This document shows, in pieces, positions 18,382-26,756 of a stretch of DNA of 64,000 nt (positions within the stretch are counted from its first letter, which is position 1; every line of letters begins with the position of its first letter). The stretch covers positions 1 to 64,000 of the forward strand of contig NZ_PDNU01000003.1 of NCBI RefSeq assembly GCF_002631185.1, in the 5' to 3' direction. Below the pieces are notes generated by a model that worked only from the letters and a program-made list of their open reading frames with translations, was not told the origin of the DNA and made no database searches. Origin of the DNA: Teichococcus rhizosphaerae. GTDB lineage: Bacteria; Pseudomonadota; Alphaproteobacteria; Acetobacterales; Acetobacteraceae. A program made the position numbers and the translations under genes.

Positions 18382-19202
18382 CGCGGCTGCGCCTCGGCCT
18401 CGCGCTGCTCGCGCTGCTGGCGCTGGCCGCCATCGCCGCGCCCCTGCTGGAGGGATGGACGGGGCGGGACGCCTTCGCGCCCGACCTGTTCGCCCGCTAC
18501 GCCCCGCCCTCGGCCGAATACCCGCTCGGCGCCGACGAGCTGGGGCGGGACCTGCTGCTGCGGCTGCTGCACGGGGCGCGGGTCTCGCTCGGCGTCGGCG
18601 TGGCGGCGGCGCTGGCGGCGGCGCTGCTCGGCACCGCCATCGGCCTGCTCGCCGCCTGGCGCGGCGGCTGGGTGGACGCGGCGCTGATGCGCCTGGCCGA
18701 CGGGCTGCTGGCCCTGCCGGCGCTGCCCATCCTGGTGCTGCTGGCGGCGGTCGATCCGGCGGCGCTCGGCCTGCCGCGCGGGGCGCTCGCCACCGACATG
18801 CTGCGCATCACCGGCATCCTGGTGCTGTTCGGCTGGGTGGGGGTGGCGCGGCTGGCGCGGGCCACGGCCATCACCCTGCTGGCCAGCGACTATGTGCGCG
18901 CCGCCCGCGCGCTCGGCGTGACGGAGGCGGGGGTGCTGTGGCGGCACGTGCTGCCGGGGCTCGCCGCGCCCGTGGCGGTGGCCAGCGCGTTGGCCGTGGC
19001 CGGCGCCATCCTGGCCGAGAGCGTGCTGAGCTTCCTCGGCCTCGGCATCCAGCCGCCCGTGCCGTCCTGGGGCAACATGCTGGCCAATGCGCAGGAGGCG
19101 GTGTTCGCGGCGCCGCTGGCGGCGGTGTGGCCGGGGCTGGCCATCCTGCTGGCGGTGGCTGCCTGCGCGCTGGTGGCGGACGGGGTGGCGCGGCGGCGCT
19201 GA
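18378..19202 (+). CDS. ABC transporter permease, DppC/OppC type
   Basis: Second permease of the importer, 274 residues. It has the DppC opening AAPLLEG...YPLGADELGRDLLLRLLHGARVSLGVG, several transmembrane helices, the EAA loop ARALGVTEAGVLWRHVLPGL near residue 178, and the end motif LAESVLSFLGLGIQPPVPSWGNML. The start overlaps the stop of the previous permease. No ATPase gene follows: the next gene is pyrE on the other strand. The transporter must borrow ATPases from elsewhere, for example the DppD/DppF-like pair at 41.4-43.5 kb. Confidence 0.92.
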   Translation: MTRLRLGLALLALLALAAIAAPLLEGWTGRDAFAPDLFARYAPPSAEYPLGADELGRDLLLRLLHGARVSLGVGVAAALAAALLGTAIGLLAAWRGGWVDAALMRLADGLLALPALPILVLLAAVDPAALGLPRGALATDMLRITGILVLFGWVGVARLARATAITLLASDYVRAARALGVTEAGVLWRHVLPGLAAPVAVASALAVAGAILAESVLSFLGLGIQPPVPSWGNMLANAQEAVFAAPLAAVWPGLAILLAVAACALVADGVARRR

Positions 19203-19230
19203 GGCGCCCGCCGCCGCTTGCCCGCTGCCC

Positions 19231-19941
19231 TCAGGTCGGCTTGGCTTCCTCGACGCTGCCGATGCCGCCATGCGCCTTGGACCAGCCCGTCGGGTCCTCC
19301 AGGAACTTGCGCACCTCCTTCAGCGCGCCCTCGGCGAAGTAGGGGCGCTCGCGGCACACCTCCAGCACGTCCCACCAGGTGGCGAGGTGCAGCAGGTTGA
19401 GGTTGATCTCCTTCAGCCGCTCCTGCCCGCCGGGGAACACGCCGTAGAAGAACACCACGAAGGTGTCGTTGCAGATGGCCCCCGCGTCGCGCAGCGCCTG
19501 GGCGAAGCGGATCTTGCTGGCGCCGTCCGTCGTCAGGTCCTCGACCAGCAGGGTGCGCTTGCCCTCGGGCACGTCGCCCTCGATCTGGGCGTTGCGGCCG
19601 AAACCTTTCGGCTTCTTCCGCACATAGGACATCGGCGCCATCATCCGGTCCGCGATCCAGGCGGCGTAGGGGATGCCGGCGGTCTCGCCGCCCGTCACCG
19701 CCTCGATGGTCTCGTAGCCGATGTGGCGGCCGATCTTCTCCACCGCCAGCTCGCAGATGCGGTTGCGCGCGCGGGGGAAGGAGATGATCTTGCGGCAGTC
19801 GATGTAGACGGGGCTCTTCCAGCCGCTGGTGAAGGTGTAGGGCTCCTCGGGCCGGAAATTGACGGCCTTGATCTCCAGCAGGATGCGGGCGGTGGTGAGC
19901 GCGGCGTCGCGGTCCCAGTCAGAGGCGTGGGTCGAGGGCAT
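19231..19941 (-). CDS. pyrE: orotate phosphoribosyltransferase
   Basis: Converts orotate and PRPP to orotidine monophosphate in pyrimidine synthesis. The 236-residue protein has the type I phosphoribosyltransferase fold: [17 protein letters not shown] near residue 40, the [15 protein letters not shown] segment, the catalytic loop [17 protein letters not shown] with conserved lysines, and the PRPP-binding [13 protein letters not shown] near 135. AAGGAG lies ten bases before ATG 19941. It stands alone, divergent from an ELM1-like gene. It resembles the longer alphaproteobacterial PyrE form with a C-terminal extension. Confidence 0.93.
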   Translation of the reverse strand: MPSTHASDWDRDAALTTARILLEIKAVNFRPEEPYTFTSGWKSPVYIDCRKIISFPRARNRICELAVEKIGRHIGYETIEAVTGGETAGIPYAAWIADRMMAPMSYVRKKPKGFGRNAQIEGDVPEGKRTLLVEDLTTDGASKIRFAQALRDAGAICNDTFVVFFYGVFPGGQERLKEINLNLLHLATWWDVLEVCRERPYFAEGALKEVRKFLEDPTGWSKAHGGIGSVEEAKPT

Positions 19942-19995
19942 GGCAGGGGCTTCTCCTTTTGCGGCGGTTCGTAACGCCAGCCGCCGGGCGCGTCC

Positions 19996-20928
19996 ATGAC
20001 GGATGCGGGCCCGGTATGGGTGCTGGCCGATCCGCGCGCCGGCACGGCGGCGCAGGCGCTGGGCATCGCCGAGCGGCTGGACGCGCCGTTCCGCGTCGTT
20101 CCGCTGCAATGGGGGCCGCTCGCGCGGCTGCCCTGGCCGGTGCCCACCCTGGCCGGGCTCGGGGGCGCGGCGCGGCGTGGCATCGTGCCGCCCTGGCCGA
20201 GGCTGGTGCTCTCCGCCGGGCGGCGCTCGGCGCCGGTGGCGCGCTGGCTGGCGCGGCGCGGCGCGCGCACGGTGCACGCCATGCGCCCCGGCTTTGGGGC
20301 GGCGGGGTTCGACCTGCTGGTGATCGGCCGGCACGACGCGCCGCCCGAGGCGCCCAACATCCTGCCCATCCTGGGCGCCTGCCACCGGATGAGCCCGCGC
20401 CGCCTGGCCGAGGCACGGGCCGAATGGTCCGCGCTGGCGGCGCTGCCTGCGCCGCGCGTGGCGCTGCTGCTGGGCGGCGCGGTGCGCGGGGAGGGGCTGG
20501 CGCCGGCGCTCGCGGCGCGGCTGGCGCGGCAGGCGGCGGGCCTCGGCGGCAGCGTGCTGGCCACCACCAGCCGGCGCAGCGGCATGGCGGCGGCGGGCGC
20601 GGTGGAGGCGGCGCTGGCGGGCACGCCGCACCGGCTGCACGCCTGGGGCGCCGCCGGCCCCAACCCCTATGCCGGATACCTCGCCTGGGCCGACGTCATC
20701 GTGGCGACGGGCGATTCGGTCTCGATGCTGAGCGAGGCGCTGGCCACCGCGGCACCCCTCCACATCGCCGAGACCACGGACGCGCCGCGCCACCGGCGGC
20801 TGTGGGAAAGCCTCTACGCCGCCGGCCAGGCCCGCCCGCTGCGCGATGCCCCGGAGCCCTTCGCCCGCGCGCCGCTGGACGAGGTGGCGCGCGTCGCCGC
20901 CACGATCCGGCTGCGCGGCTGGGCCTGA
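19996..20928 (+). CDS. ELM1/GtrOC1-family protein (putative nucleoside-diphosphate-sugar-type enzyme)
   Basis: A 310-residue protein of the 'mitochondrial fission ELM1' family, which in bacteria looks like a GT-B glycosyltransferase relative of unknown reaction. Visible marks are the opening [22 protein letters not shown], the [19 protein letters not shown] block and [22 protein letters not shown]. Later come [11 protein letters not shown] and the GT-B-like donor segment [24 protein letters not shown] near 235. It has no signal peptide. The final codons GGC TGG GCC TGA form the first copy of a tandem repeat that continues downstream. It is divergent from pyrE. Confidence 0.8.
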   Translation: MTDAGPVWVLADPRAGTAAQALGIAERLDAPFRVVPLQWGPLARLPWPVPTLAGLGGAARRGIVPPWPRLVLSAGRRSAPVARWLARRGARTVHAMRPGFGAAGFDLLVIGRHDAPPEAPNILPILGACHRMSPRRLAEARAEWSALAALPAPRVALLLGGAVRGEGLAPALAARLARQAAGLGGSVLATTSRRSGMAAAGAVEAALAGTPHRLHAWGAAGPNPYAGYLAWADVIVATGDSVSMLSEALATAAPLHIAETTDAPRHRRLWESLYAAGQARPLRDAPEPFARAPLDEVARVAATIRLRGWA

Positions 20929-21000
20929 GGGGCTGGGCCTGAGGGGCTGGGCCTGAGGGGCTGGGCCTGAGGGGCTGGGTCAGAGAAGCTGGGCCTCAGG
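20917..21000 (+). repeat. 14-bp tandem repeat spanning a stop codon
   Basis: The unit GGCTGGGCCTGAGG occurs four times perfectly (20917-20972) and twice with changes (20973-20986, 20987-21000). The first copy includes the last codons and TGA of the ELM1-like gene, so the array looks like slippage-driven expansion of the gene's 3' end into the intergenic space. Each unit carries TGA, so frame changes would still terminate. Confidence 0.9.
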
Positions 21001-21126
21001 GGGCCGGGCCCAGGGGATGGCGCCCGCGGAGGGGGAGGCGAAAGGAAGGGGCGCCTGGGCGTCTTGCCGGGGCGCGGCGGTGGCGGCACTGTGTCGGCAG
21101 TTGACAGCCGCCGAGGAAGCCCGCCC

Positions 21127-22200
21127 ATGTCCCGATCCTATCGCATCGCCGTCGTCCCTGGGGACGGCATCGGCAAGGAGACCGTGCCGGAAGGGCTGCG
21201 CGTGCTGGACGCCGCGGCGCGCCGCTTCGGCTTCGACCTGACGCTCGACCATTACGACTGGTCCTGCGAGACCTACAAGAAGACCGGCCGCATGATGCCG
21301 GAGGACGGCATGGAGCGGCTGGCGGAGAGCGACAGCATCTTCCTCGGCGCCGTGGGCTGGCCGGACGTGCCGGACCATGTCTCGCTCTGGGGCCTGCTGA
21401 TCCCGATCCGCCGCGGCTTCGACCAGTATATCAGCCTGCGCCCCTGCAAGCTGATGCCCGGCACCAAGACGCCGCTGGCGAATCGCGGCCCGGCCGACAT
21501 CGACTTCTACGTGGTGCGCGAGAACACGGAGGGCGAGTATTCCTCCTCCGGCGGCCGCATGTTCGAGGGCACGCCCCGCGAATTCGTCAGCCAGGAAAGC
21601 GTGTTCACCCGCCATGGCGTGGACCGCGTGCTGAAATACGCCTTCGAGCTGGCGCAGACCCGGCCGCGCAAGAAGGTGACGAGCGCCACCAAGTCCAACG
21701 GCATCACCTTCACCATGCCCTACTGGGACGAGCGCTTCGCCGAGATGGCCAAGAGCTACCCCGGCATCACCACCGACCAGTTCCACATCGACATCCTTTG
21801 CGCGCACTTCGTGCAGCACCCGGATTGGTTCGACGTGGTGGTGGGCTCCAACCTGTTCGGCGACATCCTGTCCGACCTCGGCCCGGCGGTGGCGGGCTCC
21901 ATCGGCATCGCGCCCTCGGCCAACATCAACCCCGAGAAGGCGCATCCCTCGATGTTCGAGCCGGTGCACGGCTCGGCGCCGGACATCGCCGGCAAGTTCA
22001 TCTGCAACCCGATCGGCCAGATCTGGTCGGGGGCGATGATGCTGGAGCACCTGGGCGAGAAGGAGGCGGCGGACGCCATCCTGCGCTGCATCGAGAAGCT
22101 GCTGGCCGAGGGCGGCCCGCGCACGCGCGACCTGGGCGGCCAGGCGGGCACCGAGGATGTGGGCCGCGCCCTGGCCCAGGCGATCGCCGCCGGCGGGTGA
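21127..22200 (+). CDS. tartrate dehydrogenase / isopropylmalate-dehydrogenase-like enzyme
   Basis: A 357-residue beta-decarboxylating dehydrogenase that oxidises a 2-hydroxyacid with NAD and a divalent metal. It has the family start VVPGDGIGKE, the arginine motif IRRGFDQYISLRPCKL near residue 96, FYVVRENTEGEYSSSGGRMF near 127 and TSATKSNGI near 188. The metal-binding GSNLFGDILSDLGPAVAGSIG and the EPVHGSAPDIAGKFICNP block follow. The DVPDHVSLWGLLIPIRR insert is what I expect for tartrate dehydrogenases rather than LeuB. Other 2-hydroxy diacids are possible. Start ATG 21127 (MSRSYRIA) is the family start; the longer frame from 21064 is unlikely. Confidence 0.88.
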   Translation: MSRSYRIAVVPGDGIGKETVPEGLRVLDAAARRFGFDLTLDHYDWSCETYKKTGRMMPEDGMERLAESDSIFLGAVGWPDVPDHVSLWGLLIPIRRGFDQYISLRPCKLMPGTKTPLANRGPADIDFYVVRENTEGEYSSSGGRMFEGTPREFVSQESVFTRHGVDRVLKYAFELAQTRPRKKVTSATKSNGITFTMPYWDERFAEMAKSYPGITTDQFHIDILCAHFVQHPDWFDVVVGSNLFGDILSDLGPAVAGSIGIAPSANINPEKAHPSMFEPVHGSAPDIAGKFICNPIGQIWSGAMMLEHLGEKEAADAILRCIEKLLAEGGPRTRDLGGQAGTEDVGRALAQAIAAGG

Positions 22201-22338
22201 GGCGGAAGGCGTGGCCGGGCGGAAATCCGCATCAGCCACGCTTGCCGGAGCGGCCGGACGCCCCGACAACAGGGGGCGGCCGGCCGGCGCGCCGCTCCCT
22301 GGCGGAGCGCGAAGCCGGCCGGGACGGGCACAGGAAAC

Positions 22339-22367
22339 TTGAACGCCTGTTCAGATGAGACTATAAA
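22339..22367 (+). promoter_or_regulatory. sigma70-type promoter of the small gene at 22428
   Basis: TTGAAC (22339-22344) and TATAAA (22362-22367) are separated by exactly 17 bases. It is the best sigma70-like promoter I can see in the window, in a locally AT-richer stretch. Transcription would start near 22374, just before the hairpin/operator at 22380. Confidence 0.6.
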
Positions 22368-22379
22368 TCGCGAGGGATG

Positions 22380-22411
22380 AGTTGCGAGCAATTCTCATTT
22401 TTCTCGCAACT
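22380..22411 (+). promoter_or_regulatory. Fur-like site / leader hairpin
   Basis: Perfect arms AGTTGCGAG (22380-22388) and CTCGCAACT (22403-22411) flank CAATTCTCATTTTT. Within it, TTGCGAGCAATTCTCAT resembles a TTGCGAAT-n-ATTCTCA iron-box pattern. It lies just after the predicted transcription start, so it could act as a repressor site or as an RNA hairpin in the leader. Which of the two is undecided. Confidence 0.45.
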
Positions 22412-22427
22412 GCAGGAGTTTATGCGG

Positions 22428-22667
22428 ATGGGCATCGATTTCAGCCACATCACCCGGCGTTGCGAGCGGGCGGTGGTGACTGCGTATCGCGAATTGCGGG
22501 AAACCGGGAATGACGACCTGTCGTCCTTCCGGGCCTGCACGGCCCTGTACAGGATTCACCACCCGGAAGCCTCGGTGAACGAGGCGCGGCGGCTGGTCTC
22601 CGAATGGATCGACCACCATGTGGTGCGGGGCGATTCCGGCCCGACGGATGGCTGCGACTGCCCCTGA
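22428..22667 (+). CDS. small protein of unknown function (79 aa)
   Basis: I do not recognise this protein. It reads MGIDFSHITRRCERAVV at the start, is largely helical by composition, and has a conserved-looking LSSFRACTALYRIHHPEASVNEARR block and WIDHHVV. It ends in a short Cys/Asp tail (GCDCP) and has no signal peptide or membrane segment. AGGAG at 22414-22418 is nine bases before ATG 22428. ATG 22422 is too close, and ATG 22377 would place the leader hairpin inside the gene. It has its own promoter, operator-like palindrome and strong terminator, so it is a complete one-gene unit, possibly iron-responsive. Confidence 0.7.
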   Translation: MGIDFSHITRRCERAVVTAYRELRETGNDDLSSFRACTALYRIHHPEASVNEARRLVSEWIDHHVVRGDSGPTDGCDCP

Positions 22668-22690
22668 GGGCGGACGCGCCCGGAAGGTGA

Positions 22691-22717
22691 AGCCGCCCCG
22701 CGAGGGGCGGCTTTTTT
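22691..22717 (+). terminator. Rho-independent terminator of the small gene
   Basis: Perfect 9-bp stem AGCCGCCCC (22691-22699) / GGGGCGGCT (22704-22712) with a GCGA tetraloop, followed by six T residues. This is the clearest intrinsic terminator in the window. Confidence 0.9.
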
Positions 22718-22747
22718 CATGGGCGCGCGGGCCGCGCCCCCGCCGGC

Positions 22748-24451
22748 TCAGCGCCGGAGCACGACATCCGGGTTGAAGCGCACATCCGGCCGCGCCAGCC
22801 CGCCGGAGATGCCGACCGGCGTGCCATCGGCCCGCCAGCAGGCGGCGCCCTCGATCATGCCGTTTGCGTGGAAGCGCACCGCCCCCATGCCGCCGCCGAT
22901 ATGCTTCACCCGCTGCACGCGGTGGCCCAGCGCCGCGAGCCGCGAATCCACCTCCGGCGAGACGGTGGGCTCCAGCTCCAGCATGTGGCCCTGCGTCCAG
23001 ATGCGCGGCGCCTCCACCGCGTCCTGCAGCTCCATGCCGTGGTCGATCAGGTTGATCACCGCCTGCATGGCAGAGCCGAAGATCCGCAGGCCCCCGGGCA
23101 GGCCCAGCGCGAAGAGGGCCTTGCCGTCCTTGCGCACGATGGTCGGCGCCATGGAGGTGAAGACCCGCTTGCCCGGCGCGACCGACAGCGCCCGGCCCGG
23201 ATGCGGGTCGAAGTTGTACATGTAGTTGTTGGCGATCAGCCCGGTGCCGGGGACCGAGAAGCGGGCGCCGAACAGGCTGTTGATGGTCTGGGTGGAGGCG
23301 ACGATGTTGCCCGCCGCATCCGCCACCGTGACATGGGTGGTGTTGGCCGACTCGGCGAGGATTTCACCGGGCGGGATACCGGCGGTCCAGTCCTGCGCCA
23401 GGTCCTCGCGCAGCAGCGCGCGGCGGGTGGCGGCGTAGTCCTTGCTGGTCAGCAGATCGACCGGGACCCGGATGAAGGCCGGGTCGGCGGTGGCGGCGCC
23501 GCGGTCGGCGAAGGCCATCTTCAGCGCCTCGGCCAGCAGGTGGATGGTGGCCGCGCTGCCCGAGCCCAGGGCCGCGATGTCGTAGGCCTCCAGCAAGTTC
23601 AGCATCTGCGTCACATGCACGCCGGAGGAGGAGGGCGGCGGCGGCGACAGCACCTCGTGCCCCCGGTAATGGCCCACCACCGGCTCCCGCTCCGCCACGC
23701 GGTAGGCTTCCAGGTCCGCCAGGGTGATCAGCCCGCCCGAGGCCGCCATGTGCGCGGCCAGCGCCCGGCCCAGCGCGCCGCCGTAAAGGGCGGAGGGGCC
23801 TTCCTCGGCGATCAGCCGCAGCGATTCGGCCAGCGCGGGCTGGCGCAGCAGCGTGCCCGGCGCGGGTGGCGCGCCGTCCGGCAGGAAGGTGGCGGCGAGG
23901 CCGGGGTCGCGCGCCAGGTCGCCCGCCGCGTCATGGATGGCGCCGGTGAGGTAGGGGGTGACCCGGAAGCCCTCGGCGGCGGCGCGGATGGCGGGGCGCA
24001 GCACCTCGTCGAGCGGCAGCGTGCCGTGCCCGGCCAGGGCCTTGCACCAGCCGGCCAGCGCGCCGGGCACGCCCATGGCCAGCACGCCCACCTTGTTCTC
24101 GAGCCCCTCCGTTTCCTGGTAGTCGGGCAGGGTGTCCGAGACGGTGCGGTACATGCCGGGCCGCGCCGCGGCGGGGGCGGTGGAGATCCCGTCCAGCACC
24201 AGGTGCCGGCCATCGGCCAGGCGGATATGCGCCATGCCGCCGCCGAGCGGCCCCACCATCATCGGCTCCACCACGGTGAGGGTGAACAGCGCGGCGATGG
24301 CGGCGTCGATGGCGTTGCCGCCGCCGAGCAGCATCTCCGCCCCCGCAGCCGACGCCACCGGGTGGTTGGTCACCACCATGCCGCGGCTGGCCAGCGCCGG
24401 CTGCTTCTCGCGCGCGAAGGGGCTGCCGGCCCGGTCCTTCCAGCCGCTCAT
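22748..24451 (-). CDS. ggt: gamma-glutamyltransferase family protein
   Basis: An N-terminal-nucleophile hydrolase that cleaves or transfers gamma-glutamyl groups from glutathione-like substrates after self-cleavage into two subunits. The 567-residue protein has the large-subunit segments GMVVTNHPVASAAGAEMLLGGGNAIDAA and GPLGGGMAHI. The processing site is ESANTTHVTVAD near residue 365, where the second Thr becomes the nucleophile, followed by STQTINSLFGA. There is no signal peptide, so it is probably cytoplasmic, unlike the periplasmic E. coli enzyme. Related acylases share the fold, so the substrate is open. It is single and convergent with the small gene. Confidence 0.88.
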   Translation of the reverse strand: MSGWKDRAGSPFAREKQPALASRGMVVTNHPVASAAGAEMLLGGGNAIDAAIAALFTLTVVEPMMVGPLGGGMAHIRLADGRHLVLDGISTAPAAARPGMYRTVSDTLPDYQETEGLENKVGVLAMGVPGALAGWCKALAGHGTLPLDEVLRPAIRAAAEGFRVTPYLTGAIHDAAGDLARDPGLAATFLPDGAPPAPGTLLRQPALAESLRLIAEEGPSALYGGALGRALAAHMAASGGLITLADLEAYRVAEREPVVGHYRGHEVLSPPPPSSSGVHVTQMLNLLEAYDIAALGSGSAATIHLLAEALKMAFADRGAATADPAFIRVPVDLLTSKDYAATRRALLREDLAQDWTAGIPPGEILAESANTTHVTVADAAGNIVASTQTINSLFGARFSVPGTGLIANNYMYNFDPHPGRALSVAPGKRVFTSMAPTIVRKDGKALFALGLPGGLRIFGSAMQAVINLIDHGMELQDAVEAPRIWTQGHMLELEPTVSPEVDSRLAALGHRVQRVKHIGGGMGAVRFHANGMIEGAACWRADGTPVGISGGLARPDVRFNPDVVLRR

Positions 24452-24622
24452 GGCGCAACTCCGGCGCGGGCGGCGGGGATCGGGCGGGGAGGGGAGGAAA
24501 GGGCATGGGGCAAGGCGGGACGGCTCCGGCGGTCAGCTTCCCGGTCAGGCTCGCGCCATGGGGCGGGGTTGTCCAGGGGGGTGCGGCGCCCCTTATCCCG
24601 CACCGGACAGGAGCCACACGCC

Positions 24623-25141
24623 ATGACACAGGACAACCCCGCCGCCCCGCCCGCGATGGACGAGGAGGTGATCGCCTTCGCCGGGCAGATGTTCCAGTGC
24701 GCCCGCGCCGGCCAGGCGGAGGTGCTGGAGCGGATGCTGGGCCAGGGCCTGCCGCCCAACCTGCGCAACGACAAGGGCGACACGCTGCTGATGCTGGCGG
24801 CCTATCACGGCCACGCGGAGGCGGTGCGGGTGCTGCTGGAGCATGGCGCCGACCCCGACATCCTGAACGACCGCGGCCAGACGCCGCTGGCCGGCGCCGC
24901 CTTCAAGGGCACGGAGGCGGTGGTCGGGCTGCTGCTGCGGCACGGCGCGGCGGTGGACGGCAGCGGCCCCGACGGCCGCACCGCGCTGATGACGGCGGCG
25001 ATGTTCAACCGCGTTTCCATCGTGGAGCAGCTCCTGGCGGCCGGCGCCGACCGGGAAGCGCGCGACGCCATGGGCAACACCGCCGCCCAGGCCGCGATGG
25101 CCATGGGGGCGGCGGAGGCGGCCGCCCTGCTGCGCGGCTGA
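24623..25141 (+). CDS. ankyrin-repeat protein
   Basis: A 172-residue soluble protein with four to five ankyrin repeats. Repeats such as KGDTLLMLAAYHGHAEAVRVLLEHGADPDI, RGQTPLAGAAFKGTEAVVGLLLRHGAAV and DGRTALMTAAMFNRVSIVEQLLAAGADRE run from residue 50 to 160. An N-terminal helix (VIAFAGQMFQCARAGQAEVLERML) caps the array. It has no export signal, so it is a cytoplasmic interaction module. Start ATG 24623 has AGGAG ten bases upstream. The divergent ggt neighbour gives no functional clue. Confidence 0.88.
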   Translation: MTQDNPAAPPAMDEEVIAFAGQMFQCARAGQAEVLERMLGQGLPPNLRNDKGDTLLMLAAYHGHAEAVRVLLEHGADPDILNDRGQTPLAGAAFKGTEAVVGLLLRHGAAVDGSGPDGRTALMTAAMFNRVSIVEQLLAAGADREARDAMGNTAAQAAMAMGAAEAAALLRG

Positions 25142-25171
25142 AGCCGGGGAGGTGGGCCTCGGCCCCGCCTT

Positions 25172-25897
25172 CTACAGCTTCCCCGCCCAGCACAGCGCCG
25201 AGAGCGCCAGCGCGTCGATGGTGTCGATGAGCGGCACCCCGATCTCGGCATGCGGCCCCGCCAGGATGCCGAGCGGGATCTCGGTGCAGCCCAGCACCAC
25301 CGCCGCCGCGCCGCGCGCCCTGAGGCGCGTGGCGGCCTCGGCCAGCGGCGCGTAGGCCTCGGCCACGCGGTTGGCCTTCACCAGCGCGATGCCGGGGGAG
25401 ACGAGGGCCTGCATCTCCGCCTCCTCCGGCACGATGCAGTCATAGCCGCGCCCTTCCAGCCGCTCCTGGTAGAGCCGCATGGCGAGCGTGCCGGCCGTGC
25501 CCATCACGCCGATGCGCCCGCCCGCCACGCCCTGCCGCGCCAGCTCCTCGGCGGCGGCATCGACGATGTGCAGGATGGGCAGGCGCGTCGCCGCCCGCAT
25601 CCCCTCGTACCAGCCATGGGCGGTGTTGCAGGGGATGGCGATGACGCCGCAGCCCGCCGCCTCCAGCCCGGCGATGCCGCGGTTCAGCCAGGGCAGCGGG
25701 TCCTCGCCGCCCGCAAGGCGCGCCGCCGTGCGGTCCGGCACGCGCGGGTCGGACCACAGGATGGCGGGCAGGTGGTCCTGGTCCCGCGCGGCCGGGGTGA
25801 GCAGCGTCAGCCGCAGCATGAACTGGGCGCTGGCCAGCGGCCCCATGCCGCCCAGCACGCCGAGCACCGGGCTGCCGGAGGGGGAGGCGCCGCTCAC
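25172..25897 (-). CDS. aspartate/glutamate racemase family protein
   Basis: A 241-residue PLP-independent racemase of the YgeA-like Asp/Glu family. The two catalytic cysteines are present as AIPCNTAH (Cys90) and VVLGCTEIPL (Cys204), and the start VLGVLGGMGPLASAQF is the family opening. GTG 25897 is used as start. It overlaps the TGA of the upstream TauE/SafE gene in a GTGA arrangement, so the two are translationally coupled. It may make a D-amino acid or isomerise a related acid; the physiological substrate is unknown. Confidence 0.88.
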   Translation of the reverse strand: MSGASPSGSPVLGVLGGMGPLASAQFMLRLTLLTPAARDQDHLPAILWSDPRVPDRTAARLAGGEDPLPWLNRGIAGLEAAGCGVIAIPCNTAHGWYEGMRAATRLPILHIVDAAAEELARQGVAGGRIGVMGTAGTLAMRLYQERLEGRGYDCIVPEEAEMQALVSPGIALVKANRVAEAYAPLAEAATRLRARGAAAVVLGCTEIPLGILAGPHAEIGVPLIDTIDALALSALCWAGKL

Positions 25898-26670
25898 AGC
25901 CCGAGCCCGTCCGAGACCAGTTTCAGGCCGGTGGCCGCCAGAAGAACGTGGATCACCCGATAGAACACCTTGTCGCTGATGCGCCCCTGCAGCCAGACGC
26001 CGAGCCGCACGCCGATGGGCGCCAGCGGCAGCAGCACCAGGCTGGTGAGCAGGTTGCTCGGGCTGAGCTGCCCGAGCAGCCCATAGGGCACCAGCTTCAC
26101 GTAGTTGACCACCCCGAAGAACACCACCGTGGTCGCGGCGAGCTTCGCCCGCTCCAGCCGCAGCGGGTAGAGATAGACCGCCAGCGGCGGCCCGCCGGCA
26201 TGGGCGATGGTGCTGGTGAAGCCCGAGACGGTGGACCAGAAGCCGCCCCGCAGCCGATTCGGCGCGGCGGCCTCCGGCGGGCCGCCGCGGCGGGACAGCC
26301 ACAGCGTGCGCGCCAGGAAGGCGAGGGCGATGACGCCCACCATCAGCTTGGTCATCCGGTCGCTCATGGCACCGAAGGCCAGGCTGCCGAGCAGGATGCC
26401 GAGCAGCCCGCCGGGGATGATGGCCAGCATCTCCCGCCGGCTCCAGCGCCCCCACCAGGCGCGCAGGCCGGCGAGGTCCATGGCGCAGAGCACGGGGAGG
26501 CTGATGGCGGCCGCCTGCGGCGCCGGCAGCAGCAGCGCCATGGCCGGCACCGAGAGGTTGCCGCCCCCCGAGGCGAAGCCGCCCTTGCTGATGCCGGTGA
26601 CCAGCAGCGCCGGCACGGCCAGGGCATAGAACCAGGGGTCGGTGATGAGCAGGTCGGTGGCAGGGGACAT
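25894..26670 (-). CDS. sulfite exporter TauE/SafE family permease
   Basis: A 258-residue membrane protein with about eight helices. The two family repeats are visible as LLVTGISKGGFASGGGNLSVPAMALLLP near residue 17 and STVSGFTSTIAHAGGPPLAVYLY near 140. The family exports sulfite, sulfoacetate or other organic acids. ATG 26670 (MSPATDLLIT) is preferred over ATG 26724, whose extra residues are arginine-rich and lack a membrane role. It is coupled to the racemase gene downstream and is divergent from a second TauE/SafE gene. Confidence 0.85.
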   Translation of the reverse strand: MSPATDLLITDPWFYALAVPALLVTGISKGGFASGGGNLSVPAMALLLPAPQAAAISLPVLCAMDLAGLRAWWGRWSRREMLAIIPGGLLGILLGSLAFGAMSDRMTKLMVGVIALAFLARTLWLSRRGGPPEAAAPNRLRGGFWSTVSGFTSTIAHAGGPPLAVYLYPLRLERAKLAATTVVFFGVVNYVKLVPYGLLGQLSPSNLLTSLVLLPLAPIGVRLGVWLQGRISDKVFYRVIHVLLAATGLKLVSDGLGL

Positions 26671-26756
26671 GAAATGGGGCACGGGCTGACGGCGCCGGAG
26701 GTGGGGTGTAAGCAGAGGGTGCACTTCCGCCTTCCTGCCGCCAAGGTCCCCATCCC

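Noticed and set aside
20917-21000. Tandem array considered as plasmid iterons or a CRISPR
   Set aside because: Units are 14 bp with no spacers, no replication gene nearby, and the first copy is the coding end of a gene.
22868-25141. 757-codon plus-strand frame antisense to ggt and running into the ankyrin gene
   Set aside because: Only its last 172 codons read as a real protein (ankyrin repeats from ATG 24623); the rest is the antisense of ggt.
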